A stretch of 64,000 nucleotides of DNA from NCBI GenBank assembly GCA_019775845.1, contig JADQAV010000002.1:806001-870000 (forward strand), written 5' to 3'. The number at the start of each line of letters is the position of its first letter. Positions within the stretch are counted from its first letter, which is position 1. Of this stretch, positions 11,199 through 22,970 are shown in pieces. Position numbers and translations under genes: made by a program. The notes beneath the pieces are model-generated. The model had not been told where the DNA came from, ran no database searches, and worked only from the letters and a program-made list of their open reading frames with translations. This DNA is from Myrmaecium sp. VS I D KN 1 (lineage: Eukaryota > Ascomycota > Dothideomycetes > Valsariales > Valsariaceae).

Positions 11199-13191
11199 AT
11201 GCCGACACATCTAGGCGGTGGCATTGTCCGGACTGAGAGCGGGAGAACGACATATCTTCCTGACGGAATCGACGCCAACTCGAATCGACATTCCCTCCAC
11301 CAGCCCAATCCATCCGCACCCACTCCAGACGGAATAGCCCCGCGCTCCATGCGCAACGAAGACGACGACATCCACATCGAGGCCGGCCGATGCGCCAGCG
11401 TCAGTAGCTCGTCTCGATCCAGCCGCGACTCTGCGGACCTCGACGAGAAAGACGAGAAAGACGAGAAGAGCGATGACTCTCCCGGCAATACGACGAAGCG
11501 AGGCGAGGATAGCGATCTCGAGTTCTATGGCCGCAACCTCGACGCCAATGCAGAGAAGCTGGATCGGCCGCCCGCCGAGCCGCCGACGGAGGGCGAGCGT
11601 AAGGATCCTTATATCGTTGAGTGGAATGGGCCTGATGATCCTGTATGTCTTGTCTTAAAGGAATTGCTGTGTAAAGTTCGAGGCTGATTTGCAACTAGGA
11701 AAATCCCATCAATTGGAGCCAATCCAAGAAGTGGATCGCCACCATGTCACTGGCCTTCATTACCTTTTGCATCACGTTCGCCAGCAGTGTCTTCAGCACC
11801 GCGACCGTGGTGACGGCGCTTCAGTTCCATGTTTCGGACGAAGTGATGATTCTCGGTACCAGTCTGTTCGTGCTGGTGAGTATTCAATGCCTCCCCTGAG
11901 TGATATCTTTTCGCTTGCTGATCACCGTTCCAGGGCTTCGCCGCTGGTCCCATCGCTTGGGGCCCTCTCTCCGAGCTCTACGGCCGGAAACGCCCTCTTT
12001 TCTTCGGTTTCACCGTGTTTTGCATCTTCCAGATCCCCGTCGCGGTGGCGCAGAACCTGCAAACGATCATGGTGTGCCGCTTCTTCGGCGGCCTGTTCGG
12101 CTCCGCGCCCCTGGCCATCGTGGGCGGCGCGCTGGCGGACTTCTGGGACCCCGTCGACCGAGGCATCGCGGTGTGCATGTTCGCCGGGGCGACGTTCATC
12201 GGCCCCGTCGCCGGACCGATCGTGGGCGGCTTCATCACCATGTCGCATCTGGGCTGGCGGTGGACGGCCTGGATCACGCTGATCATGGGCGCCTTCTTCG
12301 GGGTGGTCGGGCTCTTCCTGATCCCGGAGTCGTACGCGCCCGTCCTCCTCCAGCGGCGGGCGGAGCGTCTCCGTCACGAGACCAAGAACTGGGCGCTCCA
12401 CGCCAAAAGCGAGGAGAACGTGGTGGACCTGCGCAACATCGCCACGCGCTACCTGCTCCGGCCGTTCGCCATGCTCTTCCTCGAGCCGATCCTGCTGCTG
12501 ATCACGCTGTACATGGCGCTCATCTACGGCATCCTCTACCTCTTCTTCGAAGCCTACCCGGTCGCCTTCCAGGAGGACCGGGGCTGGAACGAGGGCGTGG
12601 GCGCGCTGCCCTTCCTCAGCATCACCATCGGCGTCATCATCGGGGGGGCCATCATCGCCTGGACGTCCAAGACCCGCTTCGCCCGCAAGCTGAAGAAGCA
12701 CGGCCGTGTCATCCCGGAGGAGCGGCTGATCCCCATGATCGTCGGCGCCATGACCCTGCCCGCCGGCCTCTTCTGGTTCGCGTGGACGTCGAACAAGCAC
12801 GTCAGCTGGGTGCCCGAGGTGCTGGCGGGCATCCCCATCGGCGCGGGCATCCTCATGATCTTCTTGCAGGGCCTTAACTACCTCATCGATGTCTACATGA
12901 TCAATGCGAACTCGGCTATCGCGGCGAATACGTTGGTGCGGTCGTTTTTGGGAGGCGGGTTTCCGTTGTTTGCTACGGCTATGTAAGTTTGACTGTTCTA
13001 GAGTCGTTGCATTTGTTTTTCCCTGGGGGGGCCCTTGCTGACGTTGATGCTCCCATAGGTACCACACCCTGGGCGTGGACTGGGCCACGAGCCTACTCGG
13101 CTTCCTCACCGCCGCGCTGGCACCCGTGCCGATCCTGTTCTACCTCTACGGCGCGAGGATTCGCAAGCTGAGCCGGTACAGCGTGAACTAA
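11199..13191 (+). CDS. MFS transporter, DHA1-type drug/polyamine pump
   Basis: Plasma-membrane proton-coupled exporter of the major facilitator superfamily, predicted 600 aa. Exons are 11199-11642, 11699-11875, 11934-12982 and 13059-13191; all junctions are in frame and introns are 56-76 bp. The first ~150 residues are a hydrophilic cytosolic tail with acidic/Lys repeats (EKDEKDEKSDD). The membrane core begins at ENPINWSQSKKWIATMSLAF and carries the signature GPLSELYGRKRPLF in the loop between segments 2 and 3, followed by GGALADFWDP. Twelve hydrophobic segments are readable. The family (DHA1, TPO1/FLU1-like) exports drugs, polyamines or metabolites; the substrate cannot be read from sequence. 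The short last exon completes the final two helices (TLGVDWATSLLGFLTAAL). Confidence 0.88.
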
Positions 13192-13994
13192 TCCATATGG
13201 ACGAGGCTGTCCTTGGCTCGTTGACGAGATTTTCTTATTCCTATATTGATTTATTTTTTGATTTGTTTCTTTATTTATTCTTGAGGAAAAAACAGAGTTG
13301 GTTCTCTGTTCCGCCTTGGTCTAAGATATGGAGAGATGCGGTATGAGAGAAGAAAGGATATGAGAGGAGGAGGTGTGTGAGTTTCCTTTTTGAGCGACTG
13401 TCTTCCATTGGCATCGTTGAGCGTTGGGCTTCTCGTTCGTCTTGCATAGAGTCTCTTGTTCCTTTCCTTCTTCTTTATTTTCATTTTTTTCCCTTCCTTA
13501 CGCCTAGGTACACGCTGAATACCTTTGTTTGGTTTTGCGTACTCGACATGATCATGGACATCTCATTTCTGTTATCTCTTCTCCTTATTTCTGGTCTGGT
13601 AGGGGTTTTCTTAGAGTATATTTACATATGGATGTAATGTTATCTGGTGAAACGACTGGTATTCTTCTGCTATGTGAGTGAGTCGTTTGGACCGGTCTTC
13701 TTCTTCTTCTTCCTGTATTAGAGTCCGTTCATGTGGCAATAGGATGGTGTGTTTTACTTATATGGGATATGTCGTTGAAAGCGCTTATATATCAGACATA
13801 TCGTTTAGTAAAAGTCAGGACGCTCATACACCAGACTATCGTTCTTCTCCACCTTCTCCTGTTCCTCACCTCTTGCCCAACAAAAGAAAAAAAGATGAAA
13901 GAATGATCATGTTCCTTGTTCCTTGTTCTCTCAACATCGACCCCCAAACCAATCCTCACAACCCACTAAACCCACACTTACCAGTACCTATTCC
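13192..13994. other. Intergenic region between convergent genes
   Basis: About 0.8 kb between the 3' ends of the plus-strand MFS gene and the minus-strand coiled-coil gene. It is A/T-rich with T-rich runs, consistent with two 3' UTRs. I see no coding potential or structured RNA. Confidence 0.5.
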
Positions 13995-14840
13995 TCACCA
14001 CCCCGCATCCCGCCACACCCTCTCCGACACCCTCCGCTGCATCCTCCGCCTCTCACTCCTCCCCCCCACCGACACGCCATCGCCACGACAACGCAACCGG
14101 GACCTCGAACAGCCCGCTCCCTCCCTCTCCCCAACACCCTCCTCCACCTCCGCCACCCTCCTCCTCAACTCCACATTCTCCCCCATCACCGCCGCCCGCG
14201 CCACCAACACATCCGCCACCTGCGCCAGCAGCGTCCCGCGCGCGCGCAGCAGCTCCGCGTTCCGCGCCGCCAGCCCCGCGTTCTCCCCCTCCAGCCGGTC
14301 CCGCGCCGCCCGCAGCCGCGCCCGCTCCTCCTCCCGCCACGCCTCGTGCGCGAACCGTCGGCCGAGCGCGGCGCGGAGGCGGGCGCGGGTGGGGGTGAGC
14401 TCGGCTGCTCCTCCTCCTGCTGTAGTAGGGAAGGCGGGGGGGTCGCTGGGGGTGAGGAGTGTGACCCATCCCTCCTCGTCCTCCCAGCGATGCATGGCGC
14501 ACCGCGTCGCGTGCCACAGCGCGCGCGCGCACTGCTGGGCTTCCTTCTCGACGTCCGCCGTTGGGGGCCCGTCGACGGCCCACCAGCGTCTTGCGAGCGC
14601 GTGGCACCAGTGCGTCATGCTTTCGGGGGAGGAGATGGTGATGCGGGTGCTGCAGAAGGGGGCGGGGCAGGCGCCGGCGAGGATGCTGCTGGAGGAGGGG
14701 GAGGAGGAGGTGGGGGAAGGAGGGAAGAAGAAGAAGGGGAGGTCGAGGTGTTGGCAGATGAGCTCGATGATGGTGGTGGGTGGGAGGGAGGAGAGAATCT
14801 GGGTGGTGGTGGTGGTCGTGGGGGGGTTGGGCGGGTGCAT
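13995..14840 (-). CDS. Orphan hypothetical protein with coiled coil
   Basis: Single-exon gene of 281 aa that I do not recognise. Coding support comes from the long frame and strong third-position G/C bias in the middle. The N-terminus (LSSLPPTTIIELICQHLDL) faintly resembles an F-box helix. After a Ser/Pro-rich loop comes a stretch rich in Trp, Cys and His (MTHWCHALARRWWAVDG). From about residue 165 to 245 there is a strongly charged heptad-like region (REEERARLRAARDRLEGENA), which should form a coiled coil. The tail is Arg-rich. No signal peptide or membrane segment. It could be a lineage-specific gene, perhaps an F-box-like adaptor, but that is a guess. The N-terminus is unconfirmed. Confidence 0.55.
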   Translation of the reverse strand: MHPPNPPTTTTTTQILSSLPPTTIIELICQHLDLPFFFFPPSPTSSSPSSSSILAGACPAPFCSTRITISSPESMTHWCHALARRWWAVDGPPTADVEKEAQQCARALWHATRCAMHRWEDEEGWVTLLTPSDPPAFPTTAGGGAAELTPTRARLRAALGRRFAHEAWREEERARLRAARDRLEGENAGLAARNAELLRARGTLLAQVADVLVARAAVMGENVELRRRVAEVEEGVGEREGAGCSRSRLRCRGDGVSVGGRSERRRMQRRVSERVWRDAGW

Positions 14841-16909
14841 GGTGTTGTGTTTGGTTGAGAGGAGATCTGTTGGCTGGTTAGTTGGGATGTGAGATGTGGG
14901 GAGGTGAGCTCGATATGCGGATGGAGCTTTTCAGACTGGTTCGTTCTTGTTTTTTCGTTCGTTGTGAAGAAGGGAGAGACTCGGGATGGGGAGGGTTCGC
15001 TTTATGAGGGATGAGGTTGAGCTTATGGAGGGAGATGTGAGTGAACAATGTCTTTTAGGAGATCAGGCTTTCCAAGGAGAGGAGAGAAAGAATAAGGAAA
15101 GGGGGGAAGTAATAGAGGCATTGTTAAGGATGCTCAGTCCGTTTTCGCATCTCTGCGACTCTACCTAACAAGCTCACTGTTCATCACCATCCAGTTTTTG
15201 TTTCTTAAGCTAGCCGGATGATCTTTCGCAAAACACTTGTGGTGACTGCATCTATGAAGAGAGAGATAGACATATATATGCGCCTTATAGGTTCCTACGA
15301 GTTGGCGTCCTGAAAGCATCGCAAGGAAGACAAACGGCATTCTCATTGTCTCGAAGGACGGAGTATTCACGAACCGTCAACCGCATATCTTTACCTACTC
15401 TTCTATCGCGACCTCAATCCAAGCAAGGACAGACGAAAAGAAAGGAAGAAAGAAAACCCCCAACAAAACCCGGTCCTCGACTGTAATTCCAGATAACACC
15501 CTCTCCCGGCAACAGTGCCGCCAGATCTATCCTTCTTTTTCCACTTTGAAATTGCTTGGCAAGATGTCTTGAAGAGAAGCGTGTGGAAGGATATCTCATG
15601 AGTGGGCCAGAGATACGTGAGTAGACTAACAATGCTTACAGTGTGTGGTAACTGTGCAATTGTGAACGCACGATAGGTAATCAACAAATGCCACTTGGGG
15701 CAAACAAATGATACCAGGATTTAGTCCCAGATTCAGTCACAGTAGCCCCAGATTCAGTCACATGTATATAATGGAAAGGTAAAGACAAGCTTACTGATTG
15801 CTTCTCTCATCTTAGAGGACATGAACACCCAGCATGAGCTTTCAGGCCTCCCGGTGTCGGTCCTCCGTTCGTCTTATATCCCTCGTTATGTGCCCGAGAG
15901 ATCGCTAGTTTGCAGTGACACCCTGGTAGCTTCGTATGCCACACAAGAATCTGATGTTTCCTACCCCACGCGTTCCTCCCTATTTTCTCCTATCGAAATA
16001 GCCCTTTTAGCGGCAACGATAGGCTAATGCCATGGCGAAGCAGTGACACTGTGGTAGATTAACAGTCTCCAATCTTCTAGGTAGCTGTAGTCAGTCCCAA
16101 GCCACTTGCCCATTCGACGCCAACCTATCCCACATTCCATGTACACTTGCCGACTCTGAGGATACAGCAAGGTTCCCAGTATAGGCTCGTGTCCGGACCG
16201 GAGGGTCGACAGGCTGAGCGAGGTACTGCCTTGGTACCTTACAGCCTCGCCTTGGCACGCGGCATCGCAGCGGCTACCGCTCGCGTATCGCGGAAGCCCA
16301 GGCATGGCGTTCCCGCAGCCTTGTCGGAAAAGGCTTAGGCATCTGCGGAGGTGAGAAGAACGTACGCACGCCTCGTACGCAGGGGAAGCAACTTGCGTAC
16401 TGACGGCCTTGGCGAGCAAGAACGCGAATGTAAGAAGGTTTATAGTGTTGTTATTAGCCCTATCTGAGCCTGATGATATAGGTATTGGCGACACTGATCG
16501 TTACCTTCTTTCACACACTGCCTGCCTGCCTAACTGCCAGGGTACCTGGTCTACCTGCTTACCTACGACAGCACAGTACCAGCGTACTGCCGATCCGTAC
16601 ATTCTCATCAGCATAAGAGCCATCAACCCATGACACCATCCTCCTTCTACACTCTAACAAACCCCCCCAACCTGTTCGACCTTAAAGCCGACTAGCACCA
16701 CGGACAATATTCCTCATTTGCGGCAAAGGGATATGGGAAATAAATGAGAAGGAATATTGTGCAGTTCTATGTGAGTGGAAGGGTATATACACCAAGCGTG
16801 AGTCAATGGACTGAACCGAAATTTAGGTCAAAGTAGGCGTCCCTGGCTTCACTCCCCTGGCGACTTCGCCATAACGCCTTACATGCACGCGTGGTCATCT
16901 CTTACCCGT
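14841..16909. other. 2-kb intergenic region, no gene seen
   Basis: The DNA is A/T-richer than the genes around it and carries only short frames without family likeness. It includes a pair of 16-bp direct repeats near 15.74 kb and a short TGCC/TACC-rich stretch around 16.53-16.57 kb. The right part covers the 3' side of the methyltransferase gene. Confidence 0.5.
15726..15762. repeat. Two 16-bp direct repeats
   Basis: CCCAGATTCAGTCACA occurs twice with a 5-base spacer (21-bp period), in non-coding DNA. A partial third match (GATTTAGTCCC) lies just upstream. Confidence 0.6.
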
Positions 16910-18098
16910 TCAAGCAGGCTTCTGGCCCCAGACGATGTGACTGTCCACCCGAGCAGACATCTTGTCAGCTCACAGAGCTCTGAGAGGATGCGAAGAAGAT
17001 TGGCACAACTCACAACTGGTAATAACAATGGAGACTTCGATCCTTGACCTGCGCCCGGACCTGGGCGCAAAACACATCGACTTCCTCCTTCTTCCAGCCG
17101 AGGAGCTGGGTGAAGGGGGCCACGACGAAAGCCTCGATGCCTTCTAGGTACTGGAGCGCGTTATAGGCGCCGATTTGTTTCTACGGGTCACGAAAAGAGG
17201 CGACAATGGCCGTCTCGGGGCTTAGCCAGAGCGATCATAGCTGAGTGACAGGTCTGCATGCGTAGGGACGTACCGATGTCTTATCTTTAGGCCACGTGCC
17301 GATGGGGAACTTGACGGTTCGGTGCTCGACGTTGATGAAGCCAGCCTCCTTGACCCAGCGCTCCAGCTTCGACCCAGGACTGATGTCCTTGCCCACGCCC
17401 GGCTTACTCATAGCCTCACCCAGCAAGTCATAAAACTCCTTGAACCGGTTCTGCGCGGGAAGACTCCCGTCATCGGAGAAGATCTCGCGGTCAAAGTCCT
17501 GAAACTCAACCCAGCCGCCCGGCCGGAGGTTCTCAATGCACCGGCGGACGAGCCGCGGCCAGTCCGCAATCGCGGCGCACATGTACCGGCAGTGAATATA
17601 ATCCCAGCCCTCGCCGTCCACCACCCACTCCGTCTCCACGTCGTCCACCAGAAACTTCACGTTCGGCGGCACCCACGACGGCTGGATCGGGCTGAGGTCG
17701 TTGCCCCGTACCAGCGCCGCCGTCGGGTACCGGTCGCCCACGTCGATGGCCCAGATGCCGGTGCCGGTGCCGATGTCGAGGATGCGCGCGCCGGCGGGGT
17801 TGAAGGGCGCGAAGTGCAGTCGTCCGCCGCATGCCGTGGTGAACATTTCGTGGAACATGTCCAGGCGGTCTTGCTCCTTCTCGTCGCTGGGGAAGCGGTA
17901 CGCCCCGGCGCGGTAGGCGTGGTACCGCCGTCCGTGCTTCCATTCGTGGTTTGCCACGCTTGAGGTTACTGAGGCGGAGTAGGCGGAGAGCTCGTCGCTG
18001 TAGGCGGACTCGCTGTCGATGGTGTGGTCGACCTCCACGGGGGCGTTGTTGTCGCTGACCTGCGGCCCGGCTTGGGTAGCGGGATTCGTGCTGCTCAT
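16910..18098 (-). CDS. LaeA-like SAM-dependent methyltransferase
   Basis: Class I S-adenosylmethionine methyltransferase of the large fungal LaeA/TAM-like group, predicted 340 aa. Exons on the minus strand are 17274-18098, 17014-17180 and 16910-16940; the last exon is only 31 bases and supplies the typical end HIVWGQKPA. Motif I is ILDIGTGTG at residues 106-114, followed by the acidic NDLSPIQPSWVPPN (post-I) and DYIHCRYMCAAIADW; LRPGGWVEFQDFD is the usual later motif. The N-terminal ~50 residues are Ser-rich and acidic, probably disordered. Members act as regulators of secondary metabolism or as small-molecule methyltransferases; this copy has many paralogues in a typical mould, so I do not call it LaeA itself. 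It is divergent from an alpha/beta-hydrolase, sharing about 0.9 kb. Confidence 0.87.
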
Positions 18099-19005
18099 GA
18101 TTCAATATGAATGTACAGGTTGGGGGAGTGTCTTTTAAGCAATTGATGGTGGCCTGGTCATATGAAGGGGACAAGAACAATGGTACACGGAGGCAAGATC
18201 TATTGACAGCGAAACCTTTCATCTTGCTATATTCAGGCCGAACGGCGATAATCGGCCGATATTTATATGTTCATGCGGCGGCGCGAGCGGGCCCGGCCGG
18301 AAACGCTCTCCGTGCCGCACTGCAGGTGTGGACAAGTCGGACATAGCAGGACCCGGCCGGGCGGTTCACCCCTTCCGCAACGTCCATCACCGACGGCGGT
18401 GACAGCCGGTGATAGCGGCCCCAGGCACATGGCAGATATACCGTACTATACAGAGTTATCCCGTCGCCGAAGGTGAGCGGACCCTGATAAGCAGCCTTTT
18501 CGAAGGTTTTAAACCCTCTATCAAGATGTACAACATGCAACGCTAACCACTATAGTGTGAATTCTCACCTTGTTTACCTCATATCATGATTTATTCGAAA
18601 CGAGCAGGTTGTTCTCTGATTGCAATATTTACTGAGCTTAAACTTGTTGATAGATAGTAAGTCAGTAACACCGTGCAGCGTCTGATAGAGATTGGCGAGG
18701 CTTGACATCATCCTGTAACGAGAAGCCCGATTCGGCCAAAAGAAGTCACTATGACGGAATCCTGCCGTTTCGGCCACAGGTTTATATACTGCGTCAAGAT
18801 GAAGAAATGAATGAATAAATGAAATGCTTTGCAATAAGTAACTTTCCACTTCCTCACCATACGTTCCCTTCATCTCCATCTGTAGGCGTGTATAGGGCCG
18901 TAAAGGACCTTTCGAAGCAAGCACTACATGAACCACGTCTCACGCCTTGTATCTCGAGCACTCCAGCACCTGCATCAAAGAGCAGAGCAAGCTCTCGCCA
19001 CCGCC
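18099..19005. promoter_or_regulatory. Divergent promoter region (methyltransferase / hydrolase)
   Basis: The interval lies between two divergent genes. It holds GC-rich CGGCCGAT-type words around 18.25 kb and an A/T-rich stretch from 18.55 to 18.85 kb. No clear TATA box is seen for either gene. Confidence 0.35.
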
Positions 19006-19950
19006 ATGTCTTCCGCAGTCCAGCCGCCACGGGACTCCTTATCCGCCATGGCAGACGCCCCTCCGCCCTCCGCCCGACCCGCCCGGCTCTCCGACTACCT
19101 CTCCGCCCACCTCGACCAACCACCACACCTCTCCAACCTGCAATCCACCCCAGCCTCCACCACCCTCAGCACCGCCACGCCCCTCAACATCCCAGTCGAG
19201 GACGGCACCGTACCCGCCTTCCTCCACCTCCCCGCCACCTTCAGCACCTCCCAACCCACCACCGGCAGCCCCTCCACCACCACCGCCGCCATCTTCCTCT
19301 CCGGCGCCGGCGGCGGCGTCGTCGGACCCAGCGGCCTCTACCTCTCCCTCGCCGCGAAACTCGCCTCCCTCCCCGCAAGCCCGCACTGCTCCCCGCTCCC
19401 AGCCCTGCGCCTCGACTACCGCTACCCCGCCCGCACCACGCCGTGCGTCCAGGACGTGCGGGCGGCTATGGATACGTTAGAGTCCCGCTACGGATTGCGT
19501 CGGTTCGTGCTAGTGGGGTGGAGTTTCGGCGGGGCGCCAGTGTTTGCGACGGCGGCGGCGGAGCCGGAGCGCGTGGTGGGCTGCGCGACGGTGGCGAGCC
19601 AGACGGCGGAGACGGAGGGGATTGCGCAGCTGCCGCCGCGCCCGGTGCTGTTGCTGCATGGCACGGGGGATCGGACGTTGAGTGTGGAGTGTGCGCGAAG
19701 GTTGTATGGGGCGTATGGTGATGTGGGCCAGAGGGAGATGGTGCTGTTTGAGGGGGATGATCATGCGTTGACGCGGAATGCGAGGGAGGTGGAGGAGTTG
19801 GTTGGTGGGTTTGTTTTGAGGTGTGCGCAGGTGCCGGAGGCGGGTGGGCTGGTGAAGGAGGTTTTGAGGAGGGATGTGCTGGAGGATGGGGAGCGGGTGG
19901 AGTTGATGAGGAAAGGTGGTGATCTTAGGGGTGAGGAGAGTGTGGAGTGA
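19006..19950 (+). CDS. Alpha/beta-hydrolase, TEX30/KANL3-like
   Basis: Predicted small serine hydrolase of the TEX30/KANL3 (dienelactone-hydrolase-like) group; 314 aa from the chosen start, single exon. An oxyanion-type glycine cluster (LSGAGGGVVGP) precedes the nucleophile elbow GWSFGG. The acid residue is likely the Asp of HGTGDRTLS and the base the His of GDDHALT, so the triad looks complete. The first 60 residues are Ser/Pro-rich. I chose ATG 19006 because its context (CCGCCATGT) is good; an in-frame ATG at 18928 would add 26 residues rich in Arg, His and Leu with few acids, which could be a mitochondrial presequence. Substrate unknown. Confidence 0.8.
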   Translation: MSSAVQPPRDSLSAMADAPPPSARPARLSDYLSAHLDQPPHLSNLQSTPASTTLSTATPLNIPVEDGTVPAFLHLPATFSTSQPTTGSPSTTTAAIFLSGAGGGVVGPSGLYLSLAAKLASLPASPHCSPLPALRLDYRYPARTTPCVQDVRAAMDTLESRYGLRRFVLVGWSFGGAPVFATAAAEPERVVGCATVASQTAETEGIAQLPPRPVLLLHGTGDRTLSVECARRLYGAYGDVGQREMVLFEGDDHALTRNAREVEELVGGFVLRCAQVPEAGGLVKEVLRRDVLEDGERVELMRKGGDLRGEESVE

Positions 19951-20546
19951 GTGGAAATGGTCACTTTGGGAATTGGTGGGCGGTTGGCGTCCTTTTTGAA
20001 GAGCTGAAAACGTCCAGAATTTGGAGGTGTGGGTTGATGGGAAGGATTCGAAGTCTCCGTCTTAGCATTCAAGTTCGGCGAATCATCTCGCGAACCTTTG
20101 CTGTCTTCAAATTAACCAAACTCAACTGTGATCCCGACGGAGGTCATGTGTCTTCAGCCTGCTGCCAAGACACGTCTTGCCTTCCTTCAGCGTTCCTCAG
20201 GCTTTCTACGGAGCCTTCTTTAGACTTTTGCTATGATCGAAACTCGGGTGGGCAGTACATTGGTAAGTAATTGGGATGTTTCTTTCTCCTTTCTTCTCTG
20301 AGGAGGACCGCTGTGTTCGTGGCGCGGGAAGGAGGCAGGTAACGGACTCTTAAATTTCAGTGATGACCTAGGTGTCTGGGTACTTTTTGCGAGTCCCATC
20401 AAACCTCCTCAACCAACAGAGAAATGAACACTTTATCTATTTGCAACATAAGAAGTGAAAAAAAAGTATATCCAGTAACGGAAAAACCACTTAGTGTATA
20501 GAAGACAAAGTACAATAAAAAGGAATAAAAACGGTAAACAAGCGTA
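19951..20546. other. Intergenic region between convergent genes
   Basis: About 0.6 kb between the 3' ends of the hydrolase and the MFS gene. No gene, repeat or structured RNA is recognisable. The A/T-rich part at 20.41-20.54 kb is probably the MFS 3' UTR. Confidence 0.5.
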
Positions 20547-22556
20547 TCAAAACCCAACGTCAAACTCCGCATTCACCCACGACGGGCTCGGAGAGCGAGC
20601 GCGCAGCGCGCCTCCATACCGCTGCAGGAAAGCAAAGAGTGCGGTGCCGCCGACAAGAACGATGAGGGCCTGGGTGGCAAAGCACCAGGTCCAGCCGGAA
20701 GCAGCTTGCCAGGGGGCGATGAAGAACTAAATCGTCCTCGCTGTCAGCTCGCGGGTTCGTCGTGGGTGTAGATGGTAGAGAACAAATGACTTACCGGGTC
20801 GATAAAGGCGCTCAGGTTGAGGAAGACGGCGTAGAAGGTGATGACGCTCATGGATTGGAGCGGGTAGCTGTCGACGATGTAGCTGGTCACGACGGTGTTG
20901 CCGATTTGGATGCCGGCGGCGACTGTAGTGGGTCAGTGTCAGTTGCTGATGAAGCTCGCAAGGCAGAGAGGGATGATGGATGAGCAGGCACTCACAAAGA
21001 AAGAAAGCAACCTGCCCCACAATCCAATGGTACCCGCGATCCACACTAACCCCCCAAACCACCAGCCCAACAGCAGTGATCAGCGCCGCCGGGTAGCTCA
21101 GCCAAAGCCGCATCTCCGCCACACGCACATGATTATTCCGCGCCGCCAGCCGAGCCACCACCCAATCGCTCAGGCGGCCGGAGCAGCAGACCTCGGAGAA
21201 CAAGGTGCCGAGCAGCAGGCCAAGGAAGAGCAGGCCCTGCACCAGCGAGCTGTCGTCCGCGTACGCGGCCGGCAGCATCGTGATCACCGACAGCACCCAC
21301 CAGTACCAGAGGAAGCAATAGCCCAGCACGGCGAGCACGACGACGGGCTGCTGCGGGAAGGTGCGGAGGAAGCGCGTGATGGAGGCCCAGGGCCGCGGGT
21401 GCCGCATCCCGGGGATGGGCGTGTGGTTGAGGAAGGGGAGGGTTTTTGTGCGGGGGAGGTCGTCGGTGGTGGTGGTGGTGGGCTCGCCTAGGGCGGCTTT
21501 TTCTACGTCTATCATGTCTGTGTGTCCTGGCTGGTGGTGAGGGGAGGAAATGAAGGGCATGCGGGTGAGCATGAGGTTCCGTGGGTAGAGCGTCTCTGGC
21601 ATGAGGAAGAGCTCGAGGAGGAGCAGGACGGCGAAGAGGATCGCGTTGAACCAGTTGATCCATGCTGCGCTGACGAGGTTGAGGAACCCGCCGACTGTGA
21701 ATAGGGGTTGGGTTAGGAAACGGATGTGGAGAGGACGATTGGTGGGAGGGTGAAAGACGTACATGTAGGACCCAGAAGAAGACCGGCGTCGAGCGCGAGG
21801 ACCCAGAGACCGAGTTTTTGTCCGCGCTCGTGCTCGAAGAATAGATCTCCCACTTATCATCGGTCAGTCGGGATACAGACTCTTATTTAAAGAAACGATC
21901 AGGCATCATCCACTTACCAACCGCCATACCCACCGTCGACGCCGGGCTGACGCCGAACCCCTGGAAGAACCGCGCAGCCATGTAACCTCCATACGTGCTG
22001 GCAGCAGCAGCACCGCAGGTGGCAACGAGGGCGATCGCGGTCCCGACGAGGAAGATGATGCGTCGACCGTAGATGTCGCTGAAGGAGGACCAGAAGAGCG
22101 GGCCGACGGCGAGGCCGAGCGCTGGGATCGCGACCGTCCAGTTCACCTGCGAGTAGCTGATGCTGAATTGAGCTTGGATGGCGCTGAAGGAGGGCACGGT
22201 TGTGGTGGTGATGTAGGTGAAGAGGAAGTATCTGGATGAACAAGACGTGGTGGGAATCGTGTCAGCCGGAGAGGGATACTCAGCAGTGAGTGAAGGAGTG
22301 GAGATGGGACGTACTTTAACATCACGATCCCGAGGATGCTGTGCTTCGACAAGCTGGACCAATTCAGCGGATCGAGAGGGTCGGCGGTCGGTTGCGGATG
22401 GAGCCTGATGCCGTCTCGCATCACTTCCGCCGTTGTTTGTGCGATCTCTACGTCTCCGTTGTCGATGGGCGGTGTCTTCTCACCCTTCGTATCGGTGCTG
22501 TGATGGCTTGACGGGGTATCCGTGACCGGTAGGATCTCCTTTTGCTGTTCCTCCAT
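20547..22556 (-). CDS. MFS transporter, DHA1-type
   Basis: Predicted 548-aa proton-coupled membrane exporter. Six exons on the minus strand: 22315-22556, 22232-boundary 21918-22231, 21763-21846, 20996-21694, 20795-20922 and 20547-20726; all phases agree and introns are 67-83 bp. The N-terminal 75 residues are cytosolic and end in the common entry motif DPLDPLNWSSLSKHSIL. The loop 2-3 signature reads SSFSDIYGRRIIFLVG, and DLFFEHERGQKLGLWVLALD is the typical stretch after segment 4. A long cytosolic loop with a TTTTTDD run joins the two six-helix halves. Members move drugs, toxins or metabolites; the substrate is not predictable. The start of the MATE gene lies 1.1 kb away in the opposite direction, so the two may share regulation. 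Confidence 0.87.
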
Positions 22557-22932
22557 CGTTTATGGCTGAAAGGCACAGAGGGCTTGACTGTGAATAGGTC
22601 TCGATCACAGGACGCTACCTGAGCTGTGGGTGCCTTGTGTGAGGCTCTGCAGTCCGCCTGGTGGGCAATCTGCGGTAGGGATGGGGTATCTCAGCCTCGC
22701 CACACAAGGCAAGGATTCACTGACGCTGGAATGTGGAATGAGAATATAGTCACTTGAGTCCCAATGAAAGAAAAGATTAAGAAGAATAGAAACGTCCTGT
22801 TGATTGGGATACGGTACTGTAAACCCATGTCACCATGTACCCGGTTCACAAAGATTATATATACTCCCAGCATACCACCGCGCCTATCATCATCGCATAT
22901 CGCGAGAGCAGGATAGACCGTTCCCGCAACCC

Positions 22933-22970
22933 GGGGGGGGGGGGGGGGGGGGGGGGGNNGTGGTGATCCT
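22933..22970. repeat. 35-base G run followed by NN
   Basis: Thirty-five consecutive G residues precede two ambiguous bases and one more G. This may be a real poly-G tract, able to form a G-quadruplex, whose true length the assembly could not resolve, or an assembly artefact. Confidence 0.85.
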
